Under the pieces are notes generated by a model. The model was not told where the DNA came from, did not search any database, and saw nothing but the letters and a program-made list of their open reading frames with translations. Positions 1-9,500 of a stretch of DNA of 36,890 nt are shown in pieces (positions within the stretch are counted from its first letter, which is position 1; every line of letters begins with the position of its first letter). Both the position numbers and the translations under genes were made by a program. Origin of the DNA: Ruminococcaceae bacterium UBA7101 (GTDB lineage Bacteria > Bacillota > Clostridia > Oscillospirales > Acutalibacteraceae); the NCBI GenBank assembly GCA_002493325.1, contig DKYL01000085.1:1-36890 (forward strand), written 5' to 3'.

Positions 1-46
1 ATAATAATTAAGATATTAATTATTAATAGTGGAGTAATATACAAAA

Positions 47-988
47 ATGACAAAGGTTTTTATTGACGGAAAAGACGGTACAACAGGCTTAAAAATATAC
101 AATAGATTTGAAAGCAGAAATGATATTGAGCTTTTGCTTATTGACCCTGAAAAAAGAAAGGACAGCAAGGAGCGAGCAAGACTGATTAATGAAAGTGACA
201 TCACCTTCTTATGCCTGCCCGATGCTGCATCAATCGAAGCTGTTTCGCTTGTTGAAAATGATAAGGTTAAAATCATTGACACCTCAACAGCACACAGAAC
301 ACTTGACGGTTGGGCATACGGCTTTGCTGAGCTCAGCGGTGAACACCGACGAAGAATTGAAACAAGCAACAGAATTGCTGTTCCCGGCTGCTATGCAAGC
401 GGCTTTAATTCAATTGCTTATCCACTTATAAAAAGCGGTTTTATTAATGATGATTATGACATTGTGTGTTATGCATTAAGCGGCTACACAGGTGCCGGCA
501 AAAAAGGCATTGCACAGTATGAGGATGAAAACCGATGCAGCGAGCTTGACTCACCAAGACTTTATGCTTTAACACAGGAGCACAAGCACCTTAAGGAAAT
601 GAAGGCTGTAAGCGGTTTGGCTAAAACGCCGATATTCTCACCTATTATCTGTGATTATCCGCAGGGAATGGTTGTGAGCATTCCGCTTTACACAGACAGA
701 ATGACTAAAAAATACACAAAACAGGATATTTTTGAAATGTTCAGCAAGCACTATGCAGGCAGTGACATTGTCAAGGTACGTCCTCTTGGATACACTGAGG
801 GTATGATTGCTTCAAACACATTTGAAAACCGTGACGATATGGAAATTGAAATTAACGGAAATGACGACAGAATACTCATTACATCACGCTTTGACAATCT
901 CGGCAAGGGTGCGTCAGGTGCTGCAATTCAGTGTATGAACATTGCAATGGGTATTGACGAAAAAACAGGATTAAATATAGGAGAATAA
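47..988 (+). CDS. argC: N-acetyl-gamma-glutamyl-phosphate reductase
   Basis: This 313-residue cytosolic enzyme performs the NADPH-dependent reduction of N-acetylglutamyl-5-phosphate to the semialdehyde, the third step of arginine synthesis. An N-terminal nucleotide-binding segment opens with VFIDGKDGTTG. The active-site cysteine is Cys115 in VPGCYASGF, followed by the SGYTGAGKK stretch. The length and the early GKDGTTG motif fit the shorter 'type 2' ArgC family. The start ATG at 47 has GGAG at 31-34 (12-nt spacing, a little long). It is the first gene of the arg-car operon; argJ begins 3 bases after its stop, and the argJ ribosome binding site lies inside the last codons. The 46 bases upstream are AT-rich and show no convincing promoter or ArgR box, so the control region is mostly outside the window. 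Confidence 0.95.
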   Translation: MTKVFIDGKDGTTGLKIYNRFESRNDIELLLIDPEKRKDSKERARLINESDITFLCLPDAASIEAVSLVENDKVKIIDTSTAHRTLDGWAYGFAELSGEHRRRIETSNRIAVPGCYASGFNSIAYPLIKSGFINDDYDIVCYALSGYTGAGKKGIAQYEDENRCSELDSPRLYALTQEHKHLKEMKAVSGLAKTPIFSPIICDYPQGMVVSIPLYTDRMTKKYTKQDIFEMFSKHYAGSDIVKVRPLGYTEGMIASNTFENRDDMEIEINGNDDRILITSRFDNLGKGASGAAIQCMNIAMGIDEKTGLNIGE

Positions 989-991
989 AAT

Positions 992-2239
992 ATGAAAATT
1001 ATAGACGGAGGAATATGTGCCGCTAAGGGCTTTAAGGCAAGCGGTACATATTGCGGAATAAAAAAGCCGAGCGTTGACAACATAAACCATGACATTAAGC
1101 ACAAAAATGATATTTGTTTATATGTCAGTGATGTTGTCTGCAACGCTGCGGCAGTATACACACAAAACAAGGTAAAGGGTGCACCTATCCTTGTTACAAA
1201 GGCTAATCTTGAAAAAAGTGGCAACAAGGCAATTGCAGTGATTGCCAACTCAAAAAATGCCAACACCTGCAATGCAGACGGTGTTGAAAAGGCTGACAGA
1301 ATGTGTGAGCTTGTAGCGAATGAGCTGAACATTCCGAAGGAGCAGGTTATTGTTGCAAGCACAGGTGTTATAGGACAGATTTTACCTATTGAGCCGATTG
1401 AAAAAGCAGTGCCTGTTTTGGCAAAAGGTCTTTGCTACAACAAAAACCTTGAGGCTGCTACTGCAATTATGACAACAGATACCATAAAAAAAGAGTATGC
1501 TGTTGAATTTGAAATCAATGGTACAGTATGTCACCTTGGCGGTATGGCTAAGGGCTCAGGTATGATTCACCCGAATATGGCAACAACTCTCAACTTTATC
1601 ACAACAGACTGTGCAATCAGCAGTGAGCTGCTGCAAAAGGCTCTCAGTGATATTGTTAAGGTAACATACAACTGCCTGAGCATTGACGGTGACACATCCA
1701 CAAACGATATGGTCTGCATTATGGCTAACGGCTTAGCTTTTAATGATGAAATCACTGCTGAAGGTGAGGAATACGAAACCTTTAAAAATGCACTTTATGA
1801 GGTAATGGCTAACCTTACAAGAATGCTTGCAAAGGACGGCGAAGGTGCGACAAAGCTGCTTGAATGTATATGCAGCGGTGCAAAGAATCTGGACACTGCT
1901 ATCACAGTAGCGAAGAGTGTAATCTGTTCCTCCCTGTTCAAGGCTGCAATGTTCGGCGAGGATGCGAACTGGGGCAGAGTGCTCTGTGCTATCGGTTATG
2001 CAGACGCAGAGTTTGATATTAACAAGGTTGATGTTGATTTGAGAAGTGAAAAAGGGACAATCTCTGTATGCAAAAACGGTGCAGGTGTTGAATTCAGCGA
2101 GGAAGTTGCAGCAGATATATTATCTGCCGATGAAATCTATATTGATATTAATCTTAATGATGGTAATACAACTGCCAAGGCTTGGGGTTGTGATTTAACC
2201 TATGATTATGTAAAAATTAACGGAGATTACAGGACTTAA
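992..2239 (+). CDS. argJ: Bifunctional glutamate N-acetyltransferase / amino-acid acetyltransferase (ornithine acetyltransferase)
   Basis: ArgJ (415 residues) transfers the acetyl group from N-acetylornithine to glutamate, and in bifunctional forms also from acetyl-CoA, which makes arginine synthesis cyclic. It is made as a precursor that cuts itself. The cleavage site is the conserved MIHPNMATTLNF stretch, with the catalytic threonine at about residue 198, preceded by the MAKGSG segment. AGGAG at 979-983 is well placed for the ATG at 992. argJ implies that a separate argE is not needed for flux. The last 39 bases of the gene recur downstream at 2376-2414, and a 15-base stretch of the tail recurs inverted at 2268-2282, so the 3' end has been rearranged although the reading frame is intact. 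Confidence 0.96.
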   Translation: MKIIDGGICAAKGFKASGTYCGIKKPSVDNINHDIKHKNDICLYVSDVVCNAAAVYTQNKVKGAPILVTKANLEKSGNKAIAVIANSKNANTCNADGVEKADRMCELVANELNIPKEQVIVASTGVIGQILPIEPIEKAVPVLAKGLCYNKNLEAATAIMTTDTIKKEYAVEFEINGTVCHLGGMAKGSGMIHPNMATTLNFITTDCAISSELLQKALSDIVKVTYNCLSIDGDTSTNDMVCIMANGLAFNDEITAEGEEYETFKNALYEVMANLTRMLAKDGEGATKLLECICSGAKNLDTAITVAKSVICSSLFKAAMFGEDANWGRVLCAIGYADAEFDINKVDVDLRSEKGTISVCKNGAGVEFSEEVAADILSADEIYIDINLNDGNTTAKAWGCDLTYDYVKINGDYRT

Positions 2240-2441
2240 GAAACACATAAAATTTAAGAGTTGTAATTAGGTTAAATCACAAACGAGTGTCCAAATCCTA
2301 TGAGCAAAGCGAATAAAGGATTTGGTAGAAACAGTCCGGTGGACTGTTTCGCAACTGAGGGAAAACCGATTGAGTTATGATTATGTAAAGATTAACGGAG
2401 ATTACAGAACTTAAAAATGCAGGCGATAATATCTGCCCTAC
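2188..2441. repeat. Palindrome-rich insertion between argJ and argB with duplicated argJ tail
   Basis: The 232-base argJ-argB gap is not a plain spacer. Bases 2201-2239 (last 12 codons plus stop of argJ) recur directly at 2376-2414 with 37 of 39 identities; both differences are synonymous (AAA/AAG, AGG/AGA). Bases 2188-2202 recur as a perfect 15-bp inverted copy at 2268-2282. Between them lie two perfect hairpins: a 9-bp stem CCAAATCCT/AGGATTTGG (2291-2299, 2317-2325) and a 10-bp stem GAAACAGTCC-GGT-GGACTGTTTC (2328-2350). A further hairpin-like GCAG-N9-TCTGCCCTAC sequence lies at 2419-2441. The structure resembles a REP or MITE-like insertion that left a restored gene end. No transposase is present. 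Confidence 0.7.
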
Positions 2442-2471
2442 GGAAAAATAAAAGTACACAGAGGTAAAATA

Positions 2472-3329
2472 ATGGATATAAATAATGCACAAAAGGCTGA
2501 AATACTGGCACACGCACTGCCCAACATTCAGATGTACAGAAAAAAAGTAATCGTTGTAAAATACGGCGGCAATGCAATGATTAATGAGGAGCTTAAGGAA
2601 GCGGTTATGCGTGACCTTGTTCTTCTTTCCACAATCGGCATTAAGGTTGTTCTTGTTCACGGCGGCGGTCCTGCCATCAACAAAGCACTGAATGCAATGC
2701 AGATTGAAAGCAAATTTGTTGACGGCTTGAGAGTTACAGACAGTGACACGGTTGATGTTGTTCAGATGGTGCTTGCAGGCAAGGTAAACAAGGATTTGGT
2801 TTGTCAGATTGGCAACCTCGGCGGTCACGCACTGGGTCTTTCAGGTATGGACGGCAATATGCTCAAGTGTAAGCCGCTGGATGACGCACACGGCTATGTG
2901 GGTGAAATCACAGACATAGATATGACGGCTGTTGAGGAAATCCTTAACAACAACTGGATTCCCGTTATTTCCACACTCGGTTATGATGAGGAAGGTCACT
3001 GCTACAACATTAACGCCGACACTGCGGCGGCTGCAATTGCAGGTGCATTAAAAGCAGAGGCACTGATTTCTATGACAGACATTGTAGGTCTTCTTCGTGA
3101 CAAGGATGATGATTCCACACTGATTCACAGAGTTTATATCAGTGACACACCGGCACTTATTGCTGAGGGAATCATCAGCGGCGGTATGATTCCTAAAATT
3201 GATTCTATGACACAGGCACTCAGAGAGGGTGTGAAAAAAGCATTTATTATTGATGGACGTGTTTCCCACTCCATACTTATGGAGCTTCTGACGGATGAAG
3301 GTATGGGAACCATGTTCCGTTCAAGATAG
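2472..3329 (+). CDS. argB: Acetylglutamate kinase
   Basis: This 285-residue amino-acid kinase phosphorylates N-acetylglutamate and is usually the arginine-inhibited control point. Conserved parts are VVKYGGNAM (phosphate-binding lysine and glycines), VLVHGGGP (substrate loop), the NADTAAAAIAGAL stretch and ISGGMIPK near the C-terminus. The N-terminus carries an extra helix before VVKYGG, a feature that in the family goes with hexamer formation and arginine feedback, so inhibition by arginine is likely. GAGG at 2461-2464 serves the ATG at 2472. It is separated from argJ by the repeat-bearing 232-base gap but followed after only 9 bases by argD. Confidence 0.95.
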   Translation: MDINNAQKAEILAHALPNIQMYRKKVIVVKYGGNAMINEELKEAVMRDLVLLSTIGIKVVLVHGGGPAINKALNAMQIESKFVDGLRVTDSDTVDVVQMVLAGKVNKDLVCQIGNLGGHALGLSGMDGNMLKCKPLDDAHGYVGEITDIDMTAVEEILNNNWIPVISTLGYDEEGHCYNINADTAAAAIAGALKAEALISMTDIVGLLRDKDDDSTLIHRVYISDTPALIAEGIISGGMIPKIDSMTQALREGVKKAFIIDGRVSHSILMELLTDEGMGTMFRSR

Positions 3330-3338
3330 GAGGATAAA

Positions 3339-4499
3339 GTGAATACAAAAGAACTTGATAACGAATACGTTGCGCATACATACGGCAGATTTGATGTTGC
3401 TCTTGAAAAGGGCAAGGGATCAACACTGTATGATGAGAACGGAAAAGAATATATTGATTTTGGCTCAGGCATCGGCGTAACCGCCTTTGGCATTGCCGAT
3501 GATGAATGGAAAAAGGCTGTTATAGAGCAGCTTGACAATTTACAGCACGTCAGCAATCTTTATTACACCTCACCATGTGCCAAGCTTGCAAAGCTGCTCT
3601 GTGATAAAACAGGAATGAAAAAGGTTTTCTTTTCTAACAGCGGTGCTGAGGCTAATGAGGGTGCAATCAAATTTGCAAGAAAATACAGTCACGACAAATA
3701 CGGTGACGGCAGAAGCACAATTATTACCCTTGTGAACTCCTTCCACGGCAGAACGATAACTACCCTAGCCGCAACAGGACAGGATGTTTTCCATACAGAT
3801 TTTGCACCATTCACGGAGGGATTCAAGTACTGCCCTGCCAATGATATTGAAGCACTTAATGAAATGGCAACAGACGATGTTTGTGCTGTTATGTTTGAGT
3901 GTATTCAGGGCGAAGGCGGTGTCAACAATCTTGATTATGACTTTGTTAAGGCGATTGAAAAGCTTGCAAAGGAAAAGGATATTTTAATGGTTGTTGACGA
4001 GGTACAGACAGGCAACGGCAGAACAGGTAAATATTTTGCCTATGAGAACTTTGACATCCAGCCTGACATTGTTTCAACAGCAAAAGGGCTGGCAGGCGGT
4101 CTGCCGATGGGCGCTGTACTTTTTGGTGACAAGGTATGTGACACAGTTACACCAAGCAGCCACGGCTCAACCTTCGGAGGAAATCCGATTTGTGCCGCAG
4201 GCGCCATCTCCATAGTTGAAAGAATTGACGACGACTTTTTGAAAGAGGTTGCTGCCAAGGGTGAATATATAAAAGATTATCTGTCAAACATTGACGGCGT
4301 TGACAACATCAGCGGTATGGGCTTGATGATAGGCTTTACCGCAGGCAATGCAGGAGAAATCGCAAACAAATGCCTTGAAAAGGGACTGCTTGTACTCACT
4401 GCACATCAGAATAAAGTCAGATTATTGCCCGCACTGAGCATCAGCTACGCTGAGCTTGACAAGGGATTAAAAATACTGAAAGAGGTAATTGAAAAATGA
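3339..4499 (+). CDS. argD: Acetylornithine aminotransferase (class III)
   Basis: A 386-residue PLP enzyme that converts N-acetylglutamate semialdehyde to N-acetylornithine, and may also serve lysine synthesis in some bacteria. Conserved features are FFSNSGAEANEGA, FHGRT, the VDEVQTG pyridoxal-binding aspartate region and the Schiff-base lysine at about residue 249 in TAKGLAGGLPMGA, followed by HGSTFGGNP. The start is GTG at 3339: it has a perfect AGGAGG overlapping the argB stop, 3-4 bases upstream spacing is typical, and the protein then begins exactly where family members do. Its stop overlaps the argF start (ATGA), implying coupled translation. Confidence 0.95.
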   Translation: MNTKELDNEYVAHTYGRFDVALEKGKGSTLYDENGKEYIDFGSGIGVTAFGIADDEWKKAVIEQLDNLQHVSNLYYTSPCAKLAKLLCDKTGMKKVFFSNSGAEANEGAIKFARKYSHDKYGDGRSTIITLVNSFHGRTITTLAATGQDVFHTDFAPFTEGFKYCPANDIEALNEMATDDVCAVMFECIQGEGGVNNLDYDFVKAIEKLAKEKDILMVVDEVQTGNGRTGKYFAYENFDIQPDIVSTAKGLAGGLPMGAVLFGDKVCDTVTPSSHGSTFGGNPICAAGAISIVERIDDDFLKEVAAKGEYIKDYLSNIDGVDNISGMGLMIGFTAGNAGEIANKCLEKGLLVLTAHQNKVRLLPALSISYAELDKGLKILKEVIEK

Positions 4500-5398
4500 A
4501 ACATTTATTAAAGCTCCAGGATTTAAGCCAGCACGACATTTTAGACATTCTTAACTTAGCAGACCAGCTCAAGTACGAAACAAAGCACGGCATTGAGCAT
4601 CATCACCTTAAGGGCAAAACCCTTGGTATGATTTTTCAGAAAAGCTCAACTCGCACAAGAGTAAGCTTTGAAACAGGTATGTACCAGCTTGGCGGTCAGG
4701 CACTTTTCCTTTCAAACCGTGACCTTCAGATTGGCAGAGGTGAGCCTGTTGAGGATACTGCAAGAGTTCTTTCACGTTACCTTGATGGTATTATGATCAG
4801 AACCTTTGAGCAGAAAGAGGTTGAGGATTTAGCTGAATACGGCTCAATTCCGATTATCAACGGCTTGACAGATTATTGTCACCCCTGCCAGGTTCTTGCA
4901 GATTTGATGACAATCAGAGAGTACAAGAAAAGCTTTGACGGATTAAAATTCTGCTTTATCGGTGACGGCAACAATATGGCAAACAGTCTTATTGTAGGTG
5001 CAATCACAATGGGTATGAGTTGTGCCATTGCCTGCCCTGACGGCTACAAGCCTGATGCTGAAATTATGAAATGGGCTGAGGAAAACGGCGACTTTATGTG
5101 CAGTGACGATATTCTTGCCTGTGCAAAGGATGCTGATATTATTTACACGGATGTATGGGCATCCATGGGTCAGGAAGAGGAAAAGGCTGAAAGAGAAAAA
5201 ATCTTTAAGAACTTCCAGATTAATGACGAGGTTATGGCTGCGGCAAAGGCTGACGCAATGGTGCTTCACTGCCTGCCTGCGCACAGAGAAGAAGAAATCA
5301 CCGCAAAGGTATTTGAGGAACACGCAGACGAAATTTTTGACGAGGCTGAAAACAGACTGCACGCACAGAAGGCTGTGCTTGTTAAATTATTAGGATAA
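4496..5398 (+). CDS. argF: Ornithine carbamoyltransferase
   Basis: A 300-residue transferase that joins carbamoyl phosphate (made by CarAB just downstream) to ornithine, giving citrulline. The carbamoyl-phosphate loop SSTRTR lies at residues 50-55, and the ornithine-site HCLP motif at about 258-261 within LHCLPAHREEE. The FIGDGNNMANS segment marks the second domain. Four-base overlap with argD and a 92-base gap before carA place it at the end of the arg part of the operon. argG and argH, needed to finish arginine, are not in the window. Confidence 0.95.
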   Translation: MKHLLKLQDLSQHDILDILNLADQLKYETKHGIEHHHLKGKTLGMIFQKSSTRTRVSFETGMYQLGGQALFLSNRDLQIGRGEPVEDTARVLSRYLDGIMIRTFEQKEVEDLAEYGSIPIINGLTDYCHPCQVLADLMTIREYKKSFDGLKFCFIGDGNNMANSLIVGAITMGMSCAIACPDGYKPDAEIMKWAEENGDFMCSDDILACAKDADIIYTDVWASMGQEEEKAEREKIFKNFQINDEVMAAAKADAMVLHCLPAHREEEITAKVFEEHADEIFDEAENRLHAQKAVLVKLLG

Positions 5399-5406
5399 AT
5401 TATGTC

Positions 5407-5444
5407 TTTTTGCGTTATGAATCGTTACTTGCCTAACGCAAAAA
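5407..5444. promoter_or_regulatory. Inverted repeat between argF and carA
   Basis: Perfect 11-bp arms TTTTTGCGTTA (5407-5417) and TAACGCAAAAA (5434-5444) enclose a 16-base loop. The RNA hairpin is followed by A-rich sequence, not a U-run, so it does not look like an intrinsic terminator on either strand. It could be an operator or an RNA processing/attenuation element between the arginine and carbamoyl-phosphate genes. Function is unknown. Confidence 0.45.
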
Positions 5445-5490
5445 TCCAATAATTTAAAAGCTAACAATTTCTATAATAGGATAAATAATT

Positions 5491-6573
5491 ATGAACGATA
5501 AAATTTACATTTGCCTTGAAAACGGCGATGTTTTCGAGGGCAGAAGCTTTGGTGCCAAGGGCGAGGTTTTAGGCGAGCTTGTATTCACCACAGGTATGGG
5601 CGGATACATCGAAACACTCACTGACCCAAGCTACTTCGGTCAGATTGTAATACAGACCTTTCCCCTTATCGGCAACTACGGCTTTATTGATGAGGATATG
5701 GAAAGCAAGGGCAGTGCAGTCAGTGCATACATTGTGCGTGAATACTGTGAAAGCCCGTCAAATTTCCGCTGTGATTACAGTCTTGAAAAATTCCTCATTG
5801 ACAACAACATAGTCGGTGTTTATGATGTGGATACAAGAGAACTGACCAAGGTTATCCGTGAATCAGGTGTTATGAATGCCGTTATCACAAGCAATCCGCA
5901 AAATGCCGACATTGAAAAAATCAAGGAATATAAAATCACAAAGGCAGTTAAAACCGTTTCCTGTCAGAAGCCTTATATGCGTGCATCGGATGAGCACAAA
6001 CACAATGTTGTGCTGATAGATTATGGTACAAAGAAAAACATTGTACGTGAACTGAACAAGCGTGGCTGCAATGTTGCTGTTGTGCCTTATGACACAAAGG
6101 CGGAGGATATTTTGTCTCTGAACCCTGACGGAATTATGCTTTCAAACGGACCCGGTGACCCTGCTGAAAATGTTGAGGCTATTGAGGAGCTCAAAAAGCT
6201 TGTGGGCAAAAAGCCGATTTTTGCAATCTGCCTTGGTCATCAGCTTTTAGCACTGTCACAGGGAGCAAAAACAACGAAGCTGAAATACGGTCACAGAGGT
6301 GTTAACCAGCCTGTTAAAAATCTTGAAACAGGCAGAACCTTCATATCCTCACAAAACCACGGCTACGCTGTTATTAATGAAACTGTCGAAAATGCAGGCG
6401 GAACCGTAAGCTACATCAATGCCAATGATGAAACCTGTGAGGGAATCGACTATAAGAACAAAAAGGCTTTCTCTGTTCAGTTTCATCCTGAGGCTTGCTC
6501 AGGACCCCTTGACACAAGGTTTATATTTGACAAATTTATCAGTATGATGGAGGATAATCATAATGCCTCTTAA
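5491..6573 (+). CDS. carA: Carbamoyl-phosphate synthase small (glutaminase) subunit
   Basis: A 360-residue subunit that hydrolyses glutamine and channels ammonia to CarB for carbamoyl-phosphate synthesis. The N-terminal CPSase small domain (about 1-140, including FTTGMGGYIETLTDPSY) precedes a class I glutamine amidotransferase domain. The nucleophile is Cys247 in ICLGHQLLAL; the histidine/glutamate partners are in VQFHPEA near residue 330. AGGA at 5478-5481 precedes the ATG. The gene overlaps carB by 11 bases in another frame, which suggests coupled translation of the two subunits. Placement after argF suggests that the carbamoyl phosphate serves arginine at least as much as pyrimidines. Confidence 0.96.
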   Translation: MNDKIYICLENGDVFEGRSFGAKGEVLGELVFTTGMGGYIETLTDPSYFGQIVIQTFPLIGNYGFIDEDMESKGSAVSAYIVREYCESPSNFRCDYSLEKFLIDNNIVGVYDVDTRELTKVIRESGVMNAVITSNPQNADIEKIKEYKITKAVKTVSCQKPYMRASDEHKHNVVLIDYGTKKNIVRELNKRGCNVAVVPYDTKAEDILSLNPDGIMLSNGPGDPAENVEAIEELKKLVGKKPIFAICLGHQLLALSQGAKTTKLKYGHRGVNQPVKNLETGRTFISSQNHGYAVINETVENAGGTVSYINANDETCEGIDYKNKKAFSVQFHPEACSGPLDTRFIFDKFISMMEDNHNAS

Positions 6574-9500
6574 TAAAGACATAAAAAAGGTACTTGTTAT
6601 CGGCTCCGGTCCTATTGTAATCGGACAGGCTGCTGAGTTTGACTATGCAGGTGCACAGGCATGCCGTGTTCTTAAGGACGAGGGATGTGAAGTTGTACTT
6701 GTTAACTCAAACCCTGCTACAATTATGACCGACAAGGCACTTGCCGACCATATATATTTAGAGCCGTTGACTGAGGAAACCGTTAAAAGAATTATAGAAA
6801 AAGAACGCCCCGACTCTATCCTTTGCGGACTCGGCGGACAGACAGGCTTAACAATCGGTATGCAGCTTGCAAAGGACGGCTATCTTGATGAAATGGACAT
6901 TAAGCTCCTTGGCACAAATGCTGAGGCAATTGACAAGGCTGAGGACAGACAGATGTTCAGGGACACAATGGTTAAAATCAATCAGCCTGTTGTGCCCAGT
7001 GACATTGCAACAACCCTTGAAAGAGCAAAGGAAATTGCGAATGAAATCGGCTATCCTGTTATCATCCGCCCTGCATTCACCCTTGGCGGTGCAGGCGGCG
7101 GTGTGGCAAACAACGAGCAGGAATTAGAGATTATTGCCAAAAACGGCTTAATGCTCTCCCCTATTACGCAGGTACTTGTTGAGCGCTATATTGCAGGCTG
7201 GAAGGAAATTGAGTTTGAGGTAATGCGTGACAGTGTCGGCAATGTTATTGCTGTATGCTCTATGGAAAACTTTGACCCTGTGGGTGTTCATACAGGTGAC
7301 AGCATTGTTATTGCCCCTGCTGTTACACTTGCTGACAAGGAATATCAAATGCTCCGTTCGGCTTCACTTGACATTATCACAGAGCTGGGTATTGAGGGCG
7401 GCTGCAACTGTCAGTTTGCACTGAATCCCGAAAGCTTTGAATACTCAGTAATTGAGGTTAATCCAAGGGTTTCACGTTCTTCTGCACTTGCATCAAAGGC
7501 TACAGGCTACCCCATTGCAAAGGTAACCACAAAGATTGCACTTGGCTATACGCTTGATGAAATAAAAAATGATATTACAGGCAAAACCTGTGCCTGCTTT
7601 GAGCCCACACTGGACTACGTTGTTGTTAAGCTGCCGAAATGGCCTTTTGACAAATTTGTCAATGCATCACGCAAGCTGGGCACACAGATGAAGGCAACAG
7701 GCGAGGTTATGAGCATTGCACCAAGCTTTGAAATGGCTGTTATGAAAGCCGTGCGCGGTGCAGAAATCGGTCTTGATACACTGAACAGCAAGGCACTTGA
7801 CGGTGTGGATGTAAGAGCAAAGTTGTACGACCAGGACGATTTAAGAATGTTCACCGTATTCAAGGCACTTAAAGAAGGCATCAGCATTGATGAAATTCAC
7901 AGTATCACAATGATTGACGAGTGGTTTTTATCAAAGCTGAAAAACTTAGCTGATTTTGAAAAAGCGATTGACGGTCAGCCTTTAAGTGAGGAAATGTACC
8001 TCAAGGGTAAAAAGCTTGGCTATACCGATAAGGCTTTGGAGAAAATCAGCGGCGGTTCACTGACCTATCACAGAAACTGTGTCTATAAAATGGTTGACAC
8101 CTGCGGTGCTGAGTTCGAGGCAGAAACGCCGTATTTCTATTCAACCTATGACAATCATTGTGAATCAAGAGCCTTACCAAGCAGCGGCAAGGAAAAGATT
8201 ATTGTTTTAGGCTCAGGACCTATCCGCATAGGTCAGGGTATTGAATTTGACTATTCATCCGTTCACTGTGTGTGGACATTAAAGGAGCTTGGCTACGAGG
8301 TAATACTCGTTAATAACAACCCTGAAACCGTATCAACAGACTTTGATACGGGTGACAGACTCTATTTTGAGCCATTGACTGAAGAGGATGTAATGAACAT
8401 CATCAAGGCTGAAAAGCCTATCGGTGTTGTTGTTGCCTTCGGCGGACAGACAGCTATCAAGCTGACAAAATTTCTTGACGACAACGGCATTACGATTTTC
8501 GGCACAAGTGCCAAATCAATTGATATGGCTGAGGACAGAGAGAAATTTGATGCACTGCTTGAAAAGTTCGGCATTTTCCGTCCTAAGGGTGAAAGCGTTA
8601 TGACACTGCCTGAGGCTCTTGCGTCTGCCAACAGACTGGGATACCCTGTTCTGCTTCGTCCGTCCTATGTTATCGGCGGTCAGAATATGACTATTGCTTA
8701 CACCGATGATGATGTTGAACAGTATATGGAAATCATACTTTCACAAGGTATTGAAAATCCTGTGCTTGTGGACAAGTATATGATGGGCACGGAATTAGAG
8801 GTTGACTGTATCAGTGATGGCACAGACGTTTTAATTCCCGGTATTATGGAGCATATTGAACGTGCGGGTGTTCACTCAGGTGATTCAATTGCAGTATATC
8901 CTCCATACAACCTCAACGATATGATGCTTGAAAAAATATGTGATGTATCGGAAAAGCTGGCACTCTCACTCGGCACAAAAGGACTGATTAACATTCAGTA
9001 CCTGATTTATCAGAATGAATTATATGTTATTGAGGTTAACCCGAGAGCATCAAGAACAATACCTTATATCAGCAAGGTAACAGGTGTGCCTATGGTTGAG
9101 CTTGCTACAAAAATTATGGTTGGCTCATCCCTTAAAGAGCTTGGCTTCGGCACAGGGCTTTACCGCACACCGCCTTATTACGCTGTTAAAGTGCCCGTAT
9201 TCAGCTTTGAAAAGCTGAACGATGTCAACTCCAAGCTTGGTCCTGAAATGAAATCTACGGGCGAGGTACTGGGCGTAGGCAAAAATCTTGTTGAAGCCTT
9301 GTTCAAGGGACTTGTTTCAGCAGGCTTTAAGACAGATTTTCACAGCAAGGACAATCACGGTGTGCTGATAACTGTCACCAAACAGGATCGATTTGAAATC
9401 GTTAACCTGGCTAAAAAGCTGGACGACCTCGGTGCAAAAATATGGGCAACACCACAGACAGCCAAGGCAATTGAGAGCCTTGGAATTGAAGTATCCGTTG

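Noticed and set aside
1..46. ArgR operator or promoter before argC
   Set aside because: Only AT-rich sequence with weak symmetry is visible; no convincing match to an ARG box or -35/-10 pair.
2298..2828. Minus-strand open frame of 176 codons across the argJ-argB gap and argB
   Set aside because: It lies antisense to argB and the repeat insertion, has no ribosome binding site and no recognisable family.
4943..5362. Minus-strand open frame of 139 codons
   Set aside because: Shadow of argF; composition follows the reverse complement of a conserved gene.
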